From contig NZ_JACXAF010000001.1 of NCBI RefSeq assembly GCF_014773395.1, positions 124,001 to 188,000 of the forward strand: DNA of 64,000 nt. The letters are read 5' to 3'. Source of the DNA: Neiella litorisoli. Lineage in GTDB: Bacteria > Pseudomonadota > Gammaproteobacteria > Enterobacterales > Neiellaceae. Both the position numbers and the translations under genes were made by a program. The notes beneath the pieces were generated by a model. It did not search any database, was not told where the DNA came from, and saw nothing but the letters and a program-made list of their open reading frames with translations. Numbering within the stretch: the stretch's first letter is position 1; every line of letters begins with the position of its first letter. This document shows, piece by piece, positions 54,043-64,000 of this stretch.

Positions 54043-57000
54043 ATGTTCAGAACATGCTTATTTGTCATGTCTTGCGTTTTGCTGTCAGCTTGTGGCGGCG
54101 GCGGCGGAGGTAGTAGCAGTACGCCAAGCAATGGCAGCACAACCCCACCAAAAACTCAGCCTTCCTCCAAATGGGACGTTAGCAAGCCCAATTACTCTGG
54201 CTTAAGGAGCAATTACCCCATTGATGAGGTCAACGTAGTTGAGACCCTCTACTCAACGCTCGAGTCGATCGACTTGCTAACCTCCATGGCCTTTTCATCA
54301 AGTAAGCGCTTGTACTTCATTGAAGAGGATTCCTCCAGCGCGTTAACTGGCGATGCACAATGTGAATCTGGCTCGTTTACGGAGAAGGAAGTAGAGCCAT
54401 CTAAAAAGCTAGAACTGACCTTTTCAGATTGCCGCACTGAAGGAGCAGAGATTGATGGCACAATCCGAGCCGTCGTCGAAAATGACGACTCGATAAGCGC
54501 CATTCTCGATTTGTCGATGAAAGATCTAGAATCGGCAGAAACGGTCACATTCAGCGGATACTACAATTTGTCGTCGCGCACCGAAGCTACTTTTAATTTG
54601 ATGTTAGAAGCCAGCGATGGCGAGCAGTTGTGGTTTGACGGCCTATCGTTATCACAGTCAATGAGTGGAGACGCCTTTGGCACATACATTGACGGCAATA
54701 TATACATTTCCGACTTGGGTAAATTGCGAATAAGCACGATCTCCCTTGGTAAGCAGCCGACCCCGAACGATATGGAATATGCTTTTACTCAACTTCAGAT
54801 AGAGGGGGATAAAAGGGTAACCTTTGACGTTGAGCTACAGCATCAATTGAAATTGCTTTACAGCGCCGACGTACTGCCAGTGGAGGTGCCGCTCGATTCC
54901 AGTGTAGTTTTCGACTCGAACAAACCAAATTCCAGCCCAATTGCTAAAACAGAACAGGATAATTTTGTCACGAGTCGTTCAGAAACGATAAAAATATCAG
55001 CCACCCCATCAACTGATCCTGATTATGATTTAATAAAAGCTAGCTGGGAAATATTGAATCAGCCAGAAAGTAGCAATGTCACCTTGGTTCAGGGAAATAC
55101 GTTATCATTGAGGGCAGAAATACCGGGAAATTACACCATCAGATTGACGGTATCTGATACTCAGGGAAATCAATCCCACAAAGATGTGGATTTGTACGTC
55201 CGTCGCAACGCTCCCACCGGCACCATTAACAATCTTCATGACTACCACATTTCTGAACAAGTTAAGGCCCAAGTGTCGCTTGAAAATGACGAATTTGATG
55301 GTCCTTTCAGTTACCACGTTAAATATGGCCCAGCCAACATGTCTATTGATAACTCCGGTTTGATTAGCTGGGATGGGGCGATACCTGATTACGGACATGA
55401 TACAGAAGTCAATTTTGCAGTTGTAGCGAGTAATGCTGACGCTTACCAAACATTGGAGCATTCGCTGGTCATTCAATCGAAGTCAAAACCGACCATTAAT
55501 AAACGAACTAATGCGAGCCTCGCAAAAATCCCTCTACATCAAGGCGAATCTGGAAAATGGTACTATTTCGACAATCCAACTACTGAATGGGTTGTTGAAG
55601 ATAATTTAATTACCGAAAAATACCATAATTTCATTATCCCCGGAATGAAATCAGATATCGAGCATCAAGCGACCTCTGATGTAAACAACGATGGAAATGA
55701 TGACTTTTGGTATTCGAAATATGATCAGGAGAAAAACCAACACCAAATCTATTGGCAAGATGGACTAACTACTGAATCCAACCTTTTCATCACTCTCGAT
55801 AAAAACACCGACAGCGCCGTCAATATTTACGCTATAGACTACGACCAAGATGAAGTGCGCGAAATTGTCGTTCAAGACGAAAGCCAAGGCTATCGCATTT
55901 ATGAGCCACAGACTGGTGAGTTGGCCATAGAAGTGAGCTCCGAAATCAACATCGATTTTTCTGCTGTTCACCTCTGCGACTTCAACAATGATGGCTACCT
56001 AGACTTCTTCAATGAACTCTCTAAACGGGGAAATCAATTAGGCGTCAACTCTATAACTGGTGACGCTTTTTCAGGTATGTCAGTTGGCGACTGGTACCTG
56101 ACTGCGGAAAAAGGAACGACTTACGCCCAGTTTGTCGACACGGATGATAAACCAACTTGTGAGTACTTGATTAGCAATGATGACCAGTTGATCTACCTTA
56201 GTACAAAAACAACTGAAGGTATAACCCTTCTGGATCAATCTGATTTATTCAGGGAAGCAGTCAATGTTGCAGATATTGATGGCGACGGTGAGCAAGAAAT
56301 TCTCGTTTACGGTCAAACTTCCTCTGGTGGGCAAATAAAGCAAGCGGCTTACATTATCAATAGAGATTCCGGCAACCAATTCAGCACTAAACAAACCCCG
56401 TTTGACATGCCAATCTACGATCACTTGAGGTTTAATCACTTGCGAGTGCTGGATATTGATCACGACGGTACCGATGAGTTAGTAACCTTCGAATACATAT
56501 CCAAAACTCTCGATGATGGCACGTATATTTCTAACGTGTCAGATTCACACGGCACAGTAAATCCGGTATTCGTTCAATACAAAGCCTATAACATTGAATC
56601 TGACACATTGGTGTTGGTATCACTTACTGAGGAACACGCCGAATGGGTAACGTATGAGCTCGCGTATTGGAACGACGATGGCGCATTATCACTCTTTGCT
56701 GAGTTGCATCGTGGCTTGGCAATCAATACAGACATTACTCTCAATAGCGATGTTACCTATAACGGATTCGACTTTTCCACTACTTACGATTTTGCCATAG
56801 AGGACTCTAGCCCCGTTTTTTATCAGGGTGGAGCACCAAGAGGCACGATTAATAAAACCGATCAATTTGGCAATATACTTTGGTCTCAAGATCTCACATC
56901 GAACGGCTATGATGTTGAACGCATTAGTGCGCTAGGCAGCGGCCCGATATTTGTAGAACAAGATAACGCGTCGAGCATACTTCACCCTGAATCTGGCGAA

Positions 57001-57570
57001 GTATTAGCGACAGATGCCGGATATAAGCACATTCGTGGAAGCCACTTTAGCCATTATCAAAATGCTGATGGCAGTAGCCTCTTTGCGTCGCTTCTAAGCG
57101 GGCGGCTATTCAAAATATCCAGAACGAACTCAATCAGCAGCATTGATTTGCAAGCCCTTGAAGCACCTTTTAACTATTACTACTATGCGTTTGCCCAAAT
57201 CGATGATGATCCACAAGCGGAGTTAGTTGCTTACAGTCGAAATCTACAAAACTACAGTGTCATCGACACTGAAAGCTTAATTGAACAAGAGGCTGGTCGC
57301 TATTTTTCAGCAACTAGCGAGCTTTCAGAAGAGATATGGGAATCCGTTTTTTTGCAATGCTTTGAATGGGACTCAAAATGCAAGAATTTCGTCAGCATCT
57401 CTAACGATGATGGCTCCAGCTATCAGGTTATTGACAAGTTGACAGGTAAAACGATTTGGAAAAGCCCTGTCTTAGCGACCTCTGGTAGTAAATTCTTCTT
57501 CAAACGCCAAGATAGCTCTATCAAGACATTGGTTAGCTCTCGTGGAGAACAAATTTTTACCATCGAATAG
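54043..57570 (+). CDS. Large outer-membrane lipoprotein with FG-GAP/VCBS-like repeats
   Basis: 1175 residues. Lipobox LLSAC (Cys17, +2 Gly, so likely outer membrane) leads into a Gly6-Ser linker. A ~280-residue N-terminal region is unrecognised; a PKD/cadherin-like section (about 310-480, SDTQGNQSHKDVDLYV) follows; then several calcium-binding FG-GAP-like motifs, DVNNDGNDDFWY, DYDQDEVREIVV, DFNNDGYLDFFN, DIDGDGEQEILV and DIDHDGTDELVT, suggesting a beta-propeller. The gene looks AT-richer than its flanks. AAGGAG precedes ATG 54043. Function unknown; surface adhesion or binding is a guess. Confidence 0.8.
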   Translation: MFRTCLFVMSCVLLSACGGGGGGSSSTPSNGSTTPPKTQPSSKWDVSKPNYSGLRSNYPIDEVNVVETLYSTLESIDLLTSMAFSSSKRLYFIEEDSSSALTGDAQCESGSFTEKEVEPSKKLELTFSDCRTEGAEIDGTIRAVVENDDSISAILDLSMKDLESAETVTFSGYYNLSSRTEATFNLMLEASDGEQLWFDGLSLSQSMSGDAFGTYIDGNIYISDLGKLRISTISLGKQPTPNDMEYAFTQLQIEGDKRVTFDVELQHQLKLLYSADVLPVEVPLDSSVVFDSNKPNSSPIAKTEQDNFVTSRSETIKISATPSTDPDYDLIKASWEILNQPESSNVTLVQGNTLSLRAEIPGNYTIRLTVSDTQGNQSHKDVDLYVRRNAPTGTINNLHDYHISEQVKAQVSLENDEFDGPFSYHVKYGPANMSIDNSGLISWDGAIPDYGHDTEVNFAVVASNADAYQTLEHSLVIQSKSKPTINKRTNASLAKIPLHQGESGKWYYFDNPTTEWVVEDNLITEKYHNFIIPGMKSDIEHQATSDVNNDGNDDFWYSKYDQEKNQHQIYWQDGLTTESNLFITLDKNTDSAVNIYAIDYDQDEVREIVVQDESQGYRIYEPQTGELAIEVSSEINIDFSAVHLCDFNNDGYLDFFNELSKRGNQLGVNSITGDAFSGMSVGDWYLTAEKGTTYAQFVDTDDKPTCEYLISNDDQLIYLSTKTTEGITLLDQSDLFREAVNVADIDGDGEQEILVYGQTSSGGQIKQAAYIINRDSGNQFSTKQTPFDMPIYDHLRFNHLRVLDIDHDGTDELVTFEYISKTLDDGTYISNVSDSHGTVNPVFVQYKAYNIESDTLVLVSLTEEHAEWVTYELAYWNDDGALSLFAELHRGLAINTDITLNSDVTYNGFDFSTTYDFAIEDSSPVFYQGGAPRGTINKTDQFGNILWSQDLTSNGYDVERISALGSGPIFVEQDNASSILHPESGEVLATDAGYKHIRGSHFSHYQNADGSSLFASLLSGRLFKISRTNSISSIDLQALEAPFNYYYYAFAQIDDDPQAELVAYSRNLQNYSVIDTESLIEQEAGRYFSATSELSEEIWESVFLQCFEWDSKCKNFVSISNDDGSSYQVIDKLTGKTIWKSPVLATSGSKFFFKRQDSSIKTLVSSRGEQIFTIE

Positions 57571-57589
57571 AGAATCATTCCCCCATAAA

Positions 57590-57614
57590 CTGGGGTTCAA
57601 AACACGAACCCCAG
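57590..57614 (+). terminator. Hairpin after the FG-GAP lipoprotein gene
   Basis: Perfect 9-bp stem CTGGGGTTC, seven-base loop, GAACCCCAG, 20 bases after the stop. No T run follows, so it may be a weak or Rho-assisted terminator or an mRNA-stabilising hairpin. Confidence 0.5.
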
Positions 57615-57836
57615 CTTAACTCCCTGTAGATACTCTCTCTTTTTCCTTCGCTCATGCCTTATTTTTGTGGGCTTCCACAGCCGATTGAATCATTAGATAC
57701 AAAGCTGCTTCTTCAGTGCCGGTCAATTAGGGTAAGATGCGGCAGGAGAAGTCATCAGCTCCCGTTTTAATGATTAGCTGCGCTGATGGCCTTGAGTCTT
57801 TGTCTCGAATTCACCGGTAAAAAAGCAGCACGTTAT

Positions 57837-58574
57837 ATGTCTCGTAAAACCCCTCGTATTGAACCCACACTTTTTGGTGATGGTGAATCGCACGAACCTA
57901 TTGTCACAGACGAGTATTCGCCGAAAGAGTCTTACTCTGATGAGCGCAGCGATACTGCCCAGTTTGCTGACTCGGTTAAACAGACACTGAATCGAAGCTA
58001 CCAAAGCGCCCGTCAAATTGTCCGTGACCATATTTTAGCGAGCCGCAAAAATACTCTGATCGCCAGCGGCATATCATCCATTTTGGTGTTGGCGGTGTTA
58101 GTTAGTTTGCTAAGTTTGTCAGAGCATGAGGCAATCGAGTCGCCTCCACAAGAGCAGTCAGTCGAGACTGATTCGCCACAGCACAATGCCGCTAACGTGA
58201 CTGTGTCTCGCTCTCACCAAGTGGAGTTTCCTGACAACTTTTCACTATGGGCGACAGCGCACAACGGCATGGTGATCAGCTGGAAAGCAGAACAAAGCTC
58301 AGAAACGAAAATCTGGGATATCGCCACGGCAGAAGGCGATCAAACCTGCGAGCAGATGATCTTCAATAACGGCGACAGTTACCGCTCGTTAGATGTGTTG
58401 ATCGAACACGGCTCCCACTATTTCGCCAGTTTCTCACCGCTTGATAACGTTGCCATCGTAAACAATATTGCCCTACGAGGCAGTTTTAAGCTCTGTGGTT
58501 ATCAGTTTTCGCTAAAAGGGAGCCAAGCTATCTTGAATAGGCATCCTCACTACAGCGAATTATTGACCAATTAA
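57837..58574 (+). CDS. Single-pass membrane protein of unknown function
   Basis: 245 residues from ATG 57837 (MSRKTPRIEPTLFGDGE); a 17-residue in-frame extension to 57786 is possible. A charged ~70-residue cytoplasmic N terminus is followed by one membrane helix (LIASGISSILVLAVLVSLLS, about 74-93), an acidic Gln/Pro-rich linker and a ~120-residue periplasmic domain with two cysteines (DQTCEQMIF and FKLCGYQF), likely disulfide-linked. I recognise no family. It lies 33 bp before pabA on the same strand and may share its transcript. Confidence 0.65.
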   Translation: MSRKTPRIEPTLFGDGESHEPIVTDEYSPKESYSDERSDTAQFADSVKQTLNRSYQSARQIVRDHILASRKNTLIASGISSILVLAVLVSLLSLSEHEAIESPPQEQSVETDSPQHNAANVTVSRSHQVEFPDNFSLWATAHNGMVISWKAEQSSETKIWDIATAEGDQTCEQMIFNNGDSYRSLDVLIEHGSHYFASFSPLDNVAIVNNIALRGSFKLCGYQFSLKGSQAILNRHPHYSELLTN

Positions 58575-58607
58575 GTGCCCGAATAGCAACCAAGGCTTAA
58601 TGTAACA

Positions 58608-59195
58608 ATGCTCCTGATGATCGATAATTACGACTCTTTTACCTACAACCTGGTGCAATATTTCCAGAAGTTGCAGCAAGAAGTGGTGGTAAAACGTAAT
58701 GATGAAGTCGATATTGAGTCGGTGGCGGCACTCAACCCTGGCTATCTAGTGATCTCTCCAGGCCCGTGCAGCCCTAACGAAGCAGGGCAATCGTTGGCTT
58801 TAGTGAAGCACTTTGCCGGCAAGATCCCACTACTCGGCGTCTGTTTGGGCCACCAAACCATCGGACAGGTATTTGGCGCCAGCGTCGTTAAAGCATCGAA
58901 AGTCATGCACGGTAAAACCTCGTTAATCGAACATGCCGGCACCGACTTATTTCAGGGGCTGCCCAATCCATTGCGAGTGACCCGCTACCACTCGCTGTTG
59001 CTGGAGCCAGAGTCAATGCCAGCTGAACTGGAAGTAACCGCATGGCTCGACGATCCGATGACCAAACAACGGCAAATCATGGCCCTGCGTCACCGTGAAC
59101 TCCCCGTCTTTGGCGTGCAATTCCACCCAGAATCTGTCCTCACCGAACAAGGACATGCGCTACTCAACAATTTTTTGCAACAAAGGCTTGGCTAA
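58608..59195 (+). CDS. pabA: Aminodeoxychorismate/anthranilate synthase glutaminase subunit
   Basis: Class I glutamine amidotransferase of 195 residues that supplies ammonia to chorismate for folate (PabA) or tryptophan (TrpG). Starts [19 protein letters not shown]; catalytic C79 in LLGVCLGHQ, and H173 and E175 in FHPES. The neighbouring argD, as in E. coli pabA-argD, favours PabA; a dual role is common when only one such gene exists. Confidence 0.92.
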   Translation: MLLMIDNYDSFTYNLVQYFQKLQQEVVVKRNDEVDIESVAALNPGYLVISPGPCSPNEAGQSLALVKHFAGKIPLLGVCLGHQTIGQVFGASVVKASKVMHGKTSLIEHAGTDLFQGLPNPLRVTRYHSLLLEPESMPAELEVTAWLDDPMTKQRQIMALRHRELPVFGVQFHPESVLTEQGHALLNNFLQQRLG

Positions 59196-59266
59196 CGCCC
59201 GCTAGCAAGCGATAGTAAAGGCCTAAGCGCATTATAAAAAACCAGTGAGTTGCAGCAGTATCGAAC

Positions 59267-60295
59267 ATGAGTACCTCCGCGACATCTTTTTCCGACCAGA
59301 CCGACAATCAGGGATTGTTCTTTGATCATCTGGTGCGTCAGCAATTTACTTGGTTCAGTAATCAACAGCAGGGTCACACACCTTCTGCCATCGCCAACCG
59401 CCTTGCCGAACATTTAGAGCTTGCTTTAAACCAATCGTACGACAATCCCAAGCGGATGCTGTTTGTGCGCCTGACCATGGGCGAGCAACTGCCCGAAATG
59501 CTCGATTTAGTACTCGATCAATCTGATACCGATGATCCGCTGCGGCGTACCATCAATAGTGAAAGCTGGGTTGCTAAAGAGCTACTGCAATGGGTCAATG
59601 CACCACGTTTTCGGCAGGTGACCGGCATGGCGCCAGAGTATGTCAGTTCGTTGAACCAAGCACTGGAGCAGTTTGACGGTAAAATGCTCGCTCGGCGGCT
59701 GGTTGAATTTGGCATGATCCAAGCTGCTGGCCGCAAAGTCCCCTTTTGCCAATTGATGAATCGGCGGATCCTCGAGTGGTCTCAAGAAATGGCACAATGC
59801 GCCAGTTTGCTGGCTACACAGCGCGAGCAATGCCCTGCACTGTCCTCACTGGCGGCGCTGATTCAAGGGCTGGCTCCGCTAGCCATTAGCCAAAGCTTTG
59901 TTCATTTATTTGATAACCAGATCAAAGCCGCGCTCGAGAAATCGCGCAAGACGGCACAAAAACAAGTGTACGACCAAATCAATAGCATTCGGCCTCCGGT
60001 TTCGATATTAGCCAGCCATCTGGCGCGCTCGTCGGCATTGCAACACGCATTGCTCAATGAGCTTGGCGCCACCGGCCGGATTTTGGCTTCAATCACTCGC
60101 GAAGCCGATGCTGATTTACCCGTTGATCAACTCTCCGAACTCGGCCAAATACTGCGTCAGGCCAGAGGCTACTGCCAATACCGCTGGCTCAATGACGCCT
60201 GCGCTCTCACCCCACATCAAAGCCACTCATTACTTGCTGATCTGTCATTGAGCGAGGATGAAATGGCCGAATTATCGCGCTTGCGACGACGATAA
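59267..60295 (+). CDS. Helical protein of unknown function between pabA and argD
   Basis: 342 residues, predicted soluble and almost wholly alpha-helical. No signal peptide or membrane helix. Blocks that may prove conserved are RMLFVRLTMGEQLPEMLDL, LARRLVEFGMIQAAGRKVP and RPPVSILASHLARSSALQHA. The helical layout and scattered histidines recall HDOD-like signalling domains, but no diagnostic motif is present, so I leave it unassigned. It starts at ATG 59267, 71 bp after pabA on the same strand. Confidence 0.7.
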   Translation: MSTSATSFSDQTDNQGLFFDHLVRQQFTWFSNQQQGHTPSAIANRLAEHLELALNQSYDNPKRMLFVRLTMGEQLPEMLDLVLDQSDTDDPLRRTINSESWVAKELLQWVNAPRFRQVTGMAPEYVSSLNQALEQFDGKMLARRLVEFGMIQAAGRKVPFCQLMNRRILEWSQEMAQCASLLATQREQCPALSSLAALIQGLAPLAISQSFVHLFDNQIKAALEKSRKTAQKQVYDQINSIRPPVSILASHLARSSALQHALLNELGATGRILASITREADADLPVDQLSELGQILRQARGYCQYRWLNDACALTPHQSHSLLADLSLSEDEMAELSRLRRR

Positions 60296-60330
60296 ATAGT
60301 TCAACAAAAGTCGAAACATTTCTTAAGCCA

Positions 60331-60397
60331 TGCATCAAATATGCATTTGAATGCAGTTTTATATTCACTTTATGAATAAAAATTTAATTTTTATTCA
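60331..60397. promoter_or_regulatory. ArgR-like operator cluster upstream of argD
   Basis: TGCATTTGAATGCA (60342-60355) fits the ArgR box TGMAT-N4-ATKCA perfectly. A perfect 25-bp odd palindrome at 60373-60397 (arms TGAATAAAAATT and its complement around one T) contains two overlapping near-matches. A TGCAT-N5-ATGCA element at 60331-60345 adds a third. The centres of the two best boxes are 31 bp apart, about three helical turns. Confidence 0.55.
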
Positions 60398-60432
60398 AAA
60401 TTGTACAATCTCGATCGCCTTGAAGATAATGA

Positions 60433-61716
<1,284 letters not shown>

Positions 61717-61732
61717 GCCAAGGAGTGACACC

Positions 61733-62758
61733 ATGCTAATTGTCCGACCGATTGAGAAAAAAGACTTTTCAGCGTTACAAACGATCGCAGAGCAATCCGG
61801 CATAGGTTTCACTTCGTTGCCACAAAATGATGATTTGCTGCGAGCGAAAATTCATCGCTCGGTCAATTCATTTGCTGCCGACACCGATCAGCCAGGCGAT
61901 CAGGGCTATTTGTTTGTCGCCGAAGATACCACCACTGGCGAAGTGGTCGGTACCGCCGGTATTGAGGCATCGGTCGGTTTGTCCGATGCCTTTTATCATT
62001 ATCGACTCGGCAGCGTGGTCCACTCATCGCCCGAACTCGGCATTCACAAAACCGTCAAGACACTCAGCCTGTGCAATGACTACACCGGCGCCGCCGAGCT
62101 TTGCACGCTGTTTTTAAAAACCAGTCACCGCATCGGTGGCAACGGCCGTTTACTGGCAAAAAGTCGTTTTCTGTTTATGGCCAGCCACCCAGAACGGTTT
62201 GGCGAAACAGTGATCGCTGAAATGCGCGGCGTCTCTGACGAAGAAGGTCGCTCGCCGTTCTGGCAATGGCTGCAAGAACACTTTTTCGATCTGGATTTTC
62301 CCACCGCCGATTATCTTACCGGCATTGGTGAAAAGCGCTTTATTGCCGAACTGATGCCGAAATACCCGATTTACGTGAATTTGCTGTCAGCACAAGCGCA
62401 AGACGTGATCGGTCAGGTTCATCCCGCGACCGAGCCTGCCATCGCCATGCTGAAAAAAGAAGGCTTCCGCTTCAAAGACTATGTCGACATTTTTGATGCT
62501 GGGCCAACGGTGGAATGCCCACTCGATCAAATCGAAACAGTTCGTCAGAGTCAGTCGGTCATTATCCGCATCGGTGAATTGGCTGCGACGCCAGTGGACT
62601 ACTTACTCGCCAATACCCAGCTGTCGAACTATCGTGCCGGATTGGTCCGCGCTCACCTGCATGATGGTGAGTTATATCTCGACGCCGAGCAAGCCAGCAT
62701 TCTCGGCCTTTCCGATGGCGACGCCGCCCGTTGCGTTGCCATTCCTAGCAGTCAATAA
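61733..62758 (+). CDS. astA: Arginine N-succinyltransferase
   Basis: First step of the AST pathway of arginine catabolism: succinyl-CoA plus arginine gives N2-succinylarginine. 341 residues beginning MLIVRPIEKKDFSAL; the family blocks GTAGIEASVGLSDAFYHYR and HPERFGETVIAEMRG are present. AAGGAG 7 bases upstream fixes ATG 61733, 16 bp after argD; an in-frame start inside argD is rejected. Confidence 0.95.
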   Translation: MLIVRPIEKKDFSALQTIAEQSGIGFTSLPQNDDLLRAKIHRSVNSFAADTDQPGDQGYLFVAEDTTTGEVVGTAGIEASVGLSDAFYHYRLGSVVHSSPELGIHKTVKTLSLCNDYTGAAELCTLFLKTSHRIGGNGRLLAKSRFLFMASHPERFGETVIAEMRGVSDEEGRSPFWQWLQEHFFDLDFPTADYLTGIGEKRFIAELMPKYPIYVNLLSAQAQDVIGQVHPATEPAIAMLKKEGFRFKDYVDIFDAGPTVECPLDQIETVRQSQSVIIRIGELAATPVDYLLANTQLSNYRAGLVRAHLHDGELYLDAEQASILGLSDGDAARCVAIPSSQ

Positions 62759-62781
62759 CTACCAACCAGAGGTTTGCTACC

Positions 62782-64000
62782 ATGTCGGACACTATTCAAA
62801 TCACCGGCCAATCGTTTATTAATGGCCAATGGCAGCAGGGCCAAGGGCAGCCCCTAGCATCGATTAGTCCTTCCAATGAGCAGCAAGTCCTTGCCGGTTA
62901 TTGCGCCACAACTGAACAAGTCGATGCCGCCATGCAAGCAGCGCGAACAGCCAGTTATGATTGGGCCAACCGCACTGTGGCAGAGCGATTAGCTGTGATT
63001 GATCGATTTGCTGAATTACTCACCGAGCACAAAGTAGCGCTGGGCCAACTGATCGCTCTGGAAACCGGCAAACCACAATGGGAAAGCGCCACCGAAGCGG
63101 CGGCGATGATTGGTAAGGTCGCTATTTCTAAACAAGCGTATGACGAGCGCACCGGCTCGCGCAGCTCCGATATGCCTGTGGGCAAAGCCCACTTGCGCCA
63201 CAAACCACATGGTGTGGTGGCAGTCTTCGGCGCCTATAACTTTCCTGGCCACCTACCCAACGGCCATATCATTCCAGCATTAATTGCTGGCAACACCATT
63301 GTTTACAAGCCCAGCGAACAAACCCCTGCGGTTGCCGAATACTACGTCAAGCTCTGGCAGCAAGCCGGCATCCCCAACGGCGTATTAAATCTGCTGCAAG
63401 GCGCTGTCGCCACCGGCAAAGCCATTGCCCAACACCCTGCCATTGACGGTTTATTCTTTACCGGCAGCTCCAGCACTGGTCACAAGATCCACGAACAATT
63501 TGCCGCTCAGCCGGGCAAGATTCTGGCGCTGGAAATGGGCGGTAATAACCCACTTATCGTCGCCGATGTTAATGACATTGATGCGGCAGTGCACGACATC
63601 GTGCAATCGGCATTTATCTCAGCCGGCCAGCGTTGCACTTGTGCCCGTCGTTTGCTGTTACCCAGTAATAGCCAAGGCGATGCCATATTGGCTCGTTTAG
63701 TGGAGGTCTGCCAGCAGCTTGTGGTCGATCGCCATGATGCTGAGAGCCAACCCTTCATGGGCTGCGTGATCTCAGTTCAGGCTGCCGATGCAGTATTAGC
63801 TGCACAGGATAATTTGTTGAATTTAGGCGGCAAAGCGCTGCTCAAAGGCGAGCGCCTTGCGCTCGGCGATGCCTTTATTAGTCCGGCAATTATTGACGTC
63901 AGCGAAGTCGCAGATTGCCCAGATGAAGAGTACTTCGGGCCCCTGCTGCAAGTCTATCGTTACCACGATTTTGAACAAGCGCTGAGTATTGCCAACAACA
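62782..64000 (+). CDS. astD: Succinylglutamate-semialdehyde dehydrogenase, clipped by window edge
   Basis: NAD-dependent oxidation of N-succinylglutamate semialdehyde, the fourth AST step. The visible 406 residues include QSFINGQW at the start, VFGAYNFPGHLPNGHI, GNTIVYKPSEQTP, FFTGSSSTGH, the general-base glutamate in LEMGGNNP and the catalytic cysteine in AGQRCTCARR. The C-terminal ~80 residues are beyond the edge. It is 23 bp after astA. astB and astE, the other pathway genes, are not in the window. Confidence 0.94.
   Translation, partial: MSDTIQITGQSFINGQWQQGQGQPLASISPSNEQQVLAGYCATTEQVDAAMQAARTASYDWANRTVAERLAVIDRFAELLTEHKVALGQLIALETGKPQWESATEAAAMIGKVAISKQAYDERTGSRSSDMPVGKAHLRHKPHGVVAVFGAYNFPGHLPNGHIIPALIAGNTIVYKPSEQTPAVAEYYVKLWQQAGIPNGVLNLLQGAVATGKAIAQHPAIDGLFFTGSSSTGHKIHEQFAAQPGKILALEMGGNNPLIVADVNDIDAAVHDIVQSAFISAGQRCTCARRLLLPSNSQGDAILARLVEVCQQLVVDRHDAESQPFMGCVISVQAADAVLAAQDNLLNLGGKALLKGERLALGDAFISPAIIDVSEVADCPDEEYFGPLLQVYRYHDFEQALSIANN

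Overview
The window looks like the chromosome of a marine-type gammaproteobacterium, most likely in or near the Alteromonadales/Vibrionales. Evidence: the conserved order pilMNOPQ-aroK-aroB-damX-dam ... rpe-gph-trpS; ppc beside argCBFGH, whose last gene is the lyase-acetyltransferase fusion called argH(A) in marine gammaproteobacteria; pabA followed by argD-astA-astD; a TorF-type porin; and a GlyGly-CTERM surface protein. Base composition is near 50% GC by eye. I see no insertion sequence, prophage, CRISPR array, tRNA or rRNA, so this is mostly core genome with small accessory blocks.

Layout. 1-1328: end-clipped priA, divergent rpmE and its terminator. 1385-2676: a secreted nuclease and an NTF2-like protein. 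2203-8735: a cyanate block on the minus strand (substrate-binding protein, permease, ATPase, cyanase, NTF2-like protein), with a divergent sigma-54 activator gene. Between them lie three copies of a 16-bp palindrome and a candidate sigma-54 promoter. 8733-9465: a small membrane protein plus XRE regulator, apparently autoregulated by two operators. 9498-18522: ppc and argCBFGH(A), with an ArgR operator pair. 18602-21811: a large surface protein with ELWxTDGT repeats and a GlyGly-CTERM tail. 22190-25634: AI-2E permease, aspC, oxyR. 25704-29853: PilZ, HD-GYP and PBP1A. 30088-39076: type IV pilus secretin operon, shikimate genes, damX, dam. 39092-40481: DUF2970 protein, a small secreted protein and a TorF porin with a sigma-54-type promoter. 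40805-43259: rpe-gph-trpS.

43296-49119 is a stress block: CoA-disulfide reductase/rhodanese, two YeeE/YedE-type sulfur transporters, then arsR, GAPDH and arsJ (arsenate detoxification via 1-arseno-3-phosphoglycerate), then a TMEM165/GDT1 cation exporter. 49257-53349 holds nnrS and the anaerobic ribonucleotide reductase nrdDG under FNR-like and paired NrdR-like boxes. 53388-58574 holds an acetyltransferase, a large FG-GAP lipoprotein and an unknown membrane protein. 58608-64000 holds pabA, an unknown helical protein, and argD-astA-astD (clipped at the right edge) under an ArgR-like operator cluster.

Two themes recur. One is nitrogen scavenging: cyanate uptake and breakdown, the TorF porin and arginine catabolism, with sigma-54, NtrC-like or ArgR-like signals. 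The other is thiol and oxyanion stress: oxyR, CoADR-rhodanese, YeeE/YedE, ArsR/GAPDH/ArsJ and NnrS. The best candidate for an undescribed system is the cyanate operon with its own PAS-type sigma-54 activator and triple operator. I would next look at the combined sulfur/arsenic block and the two-operator XRE/membrane-protein pair. All functions are assigned by reading motifs; no database search was run.
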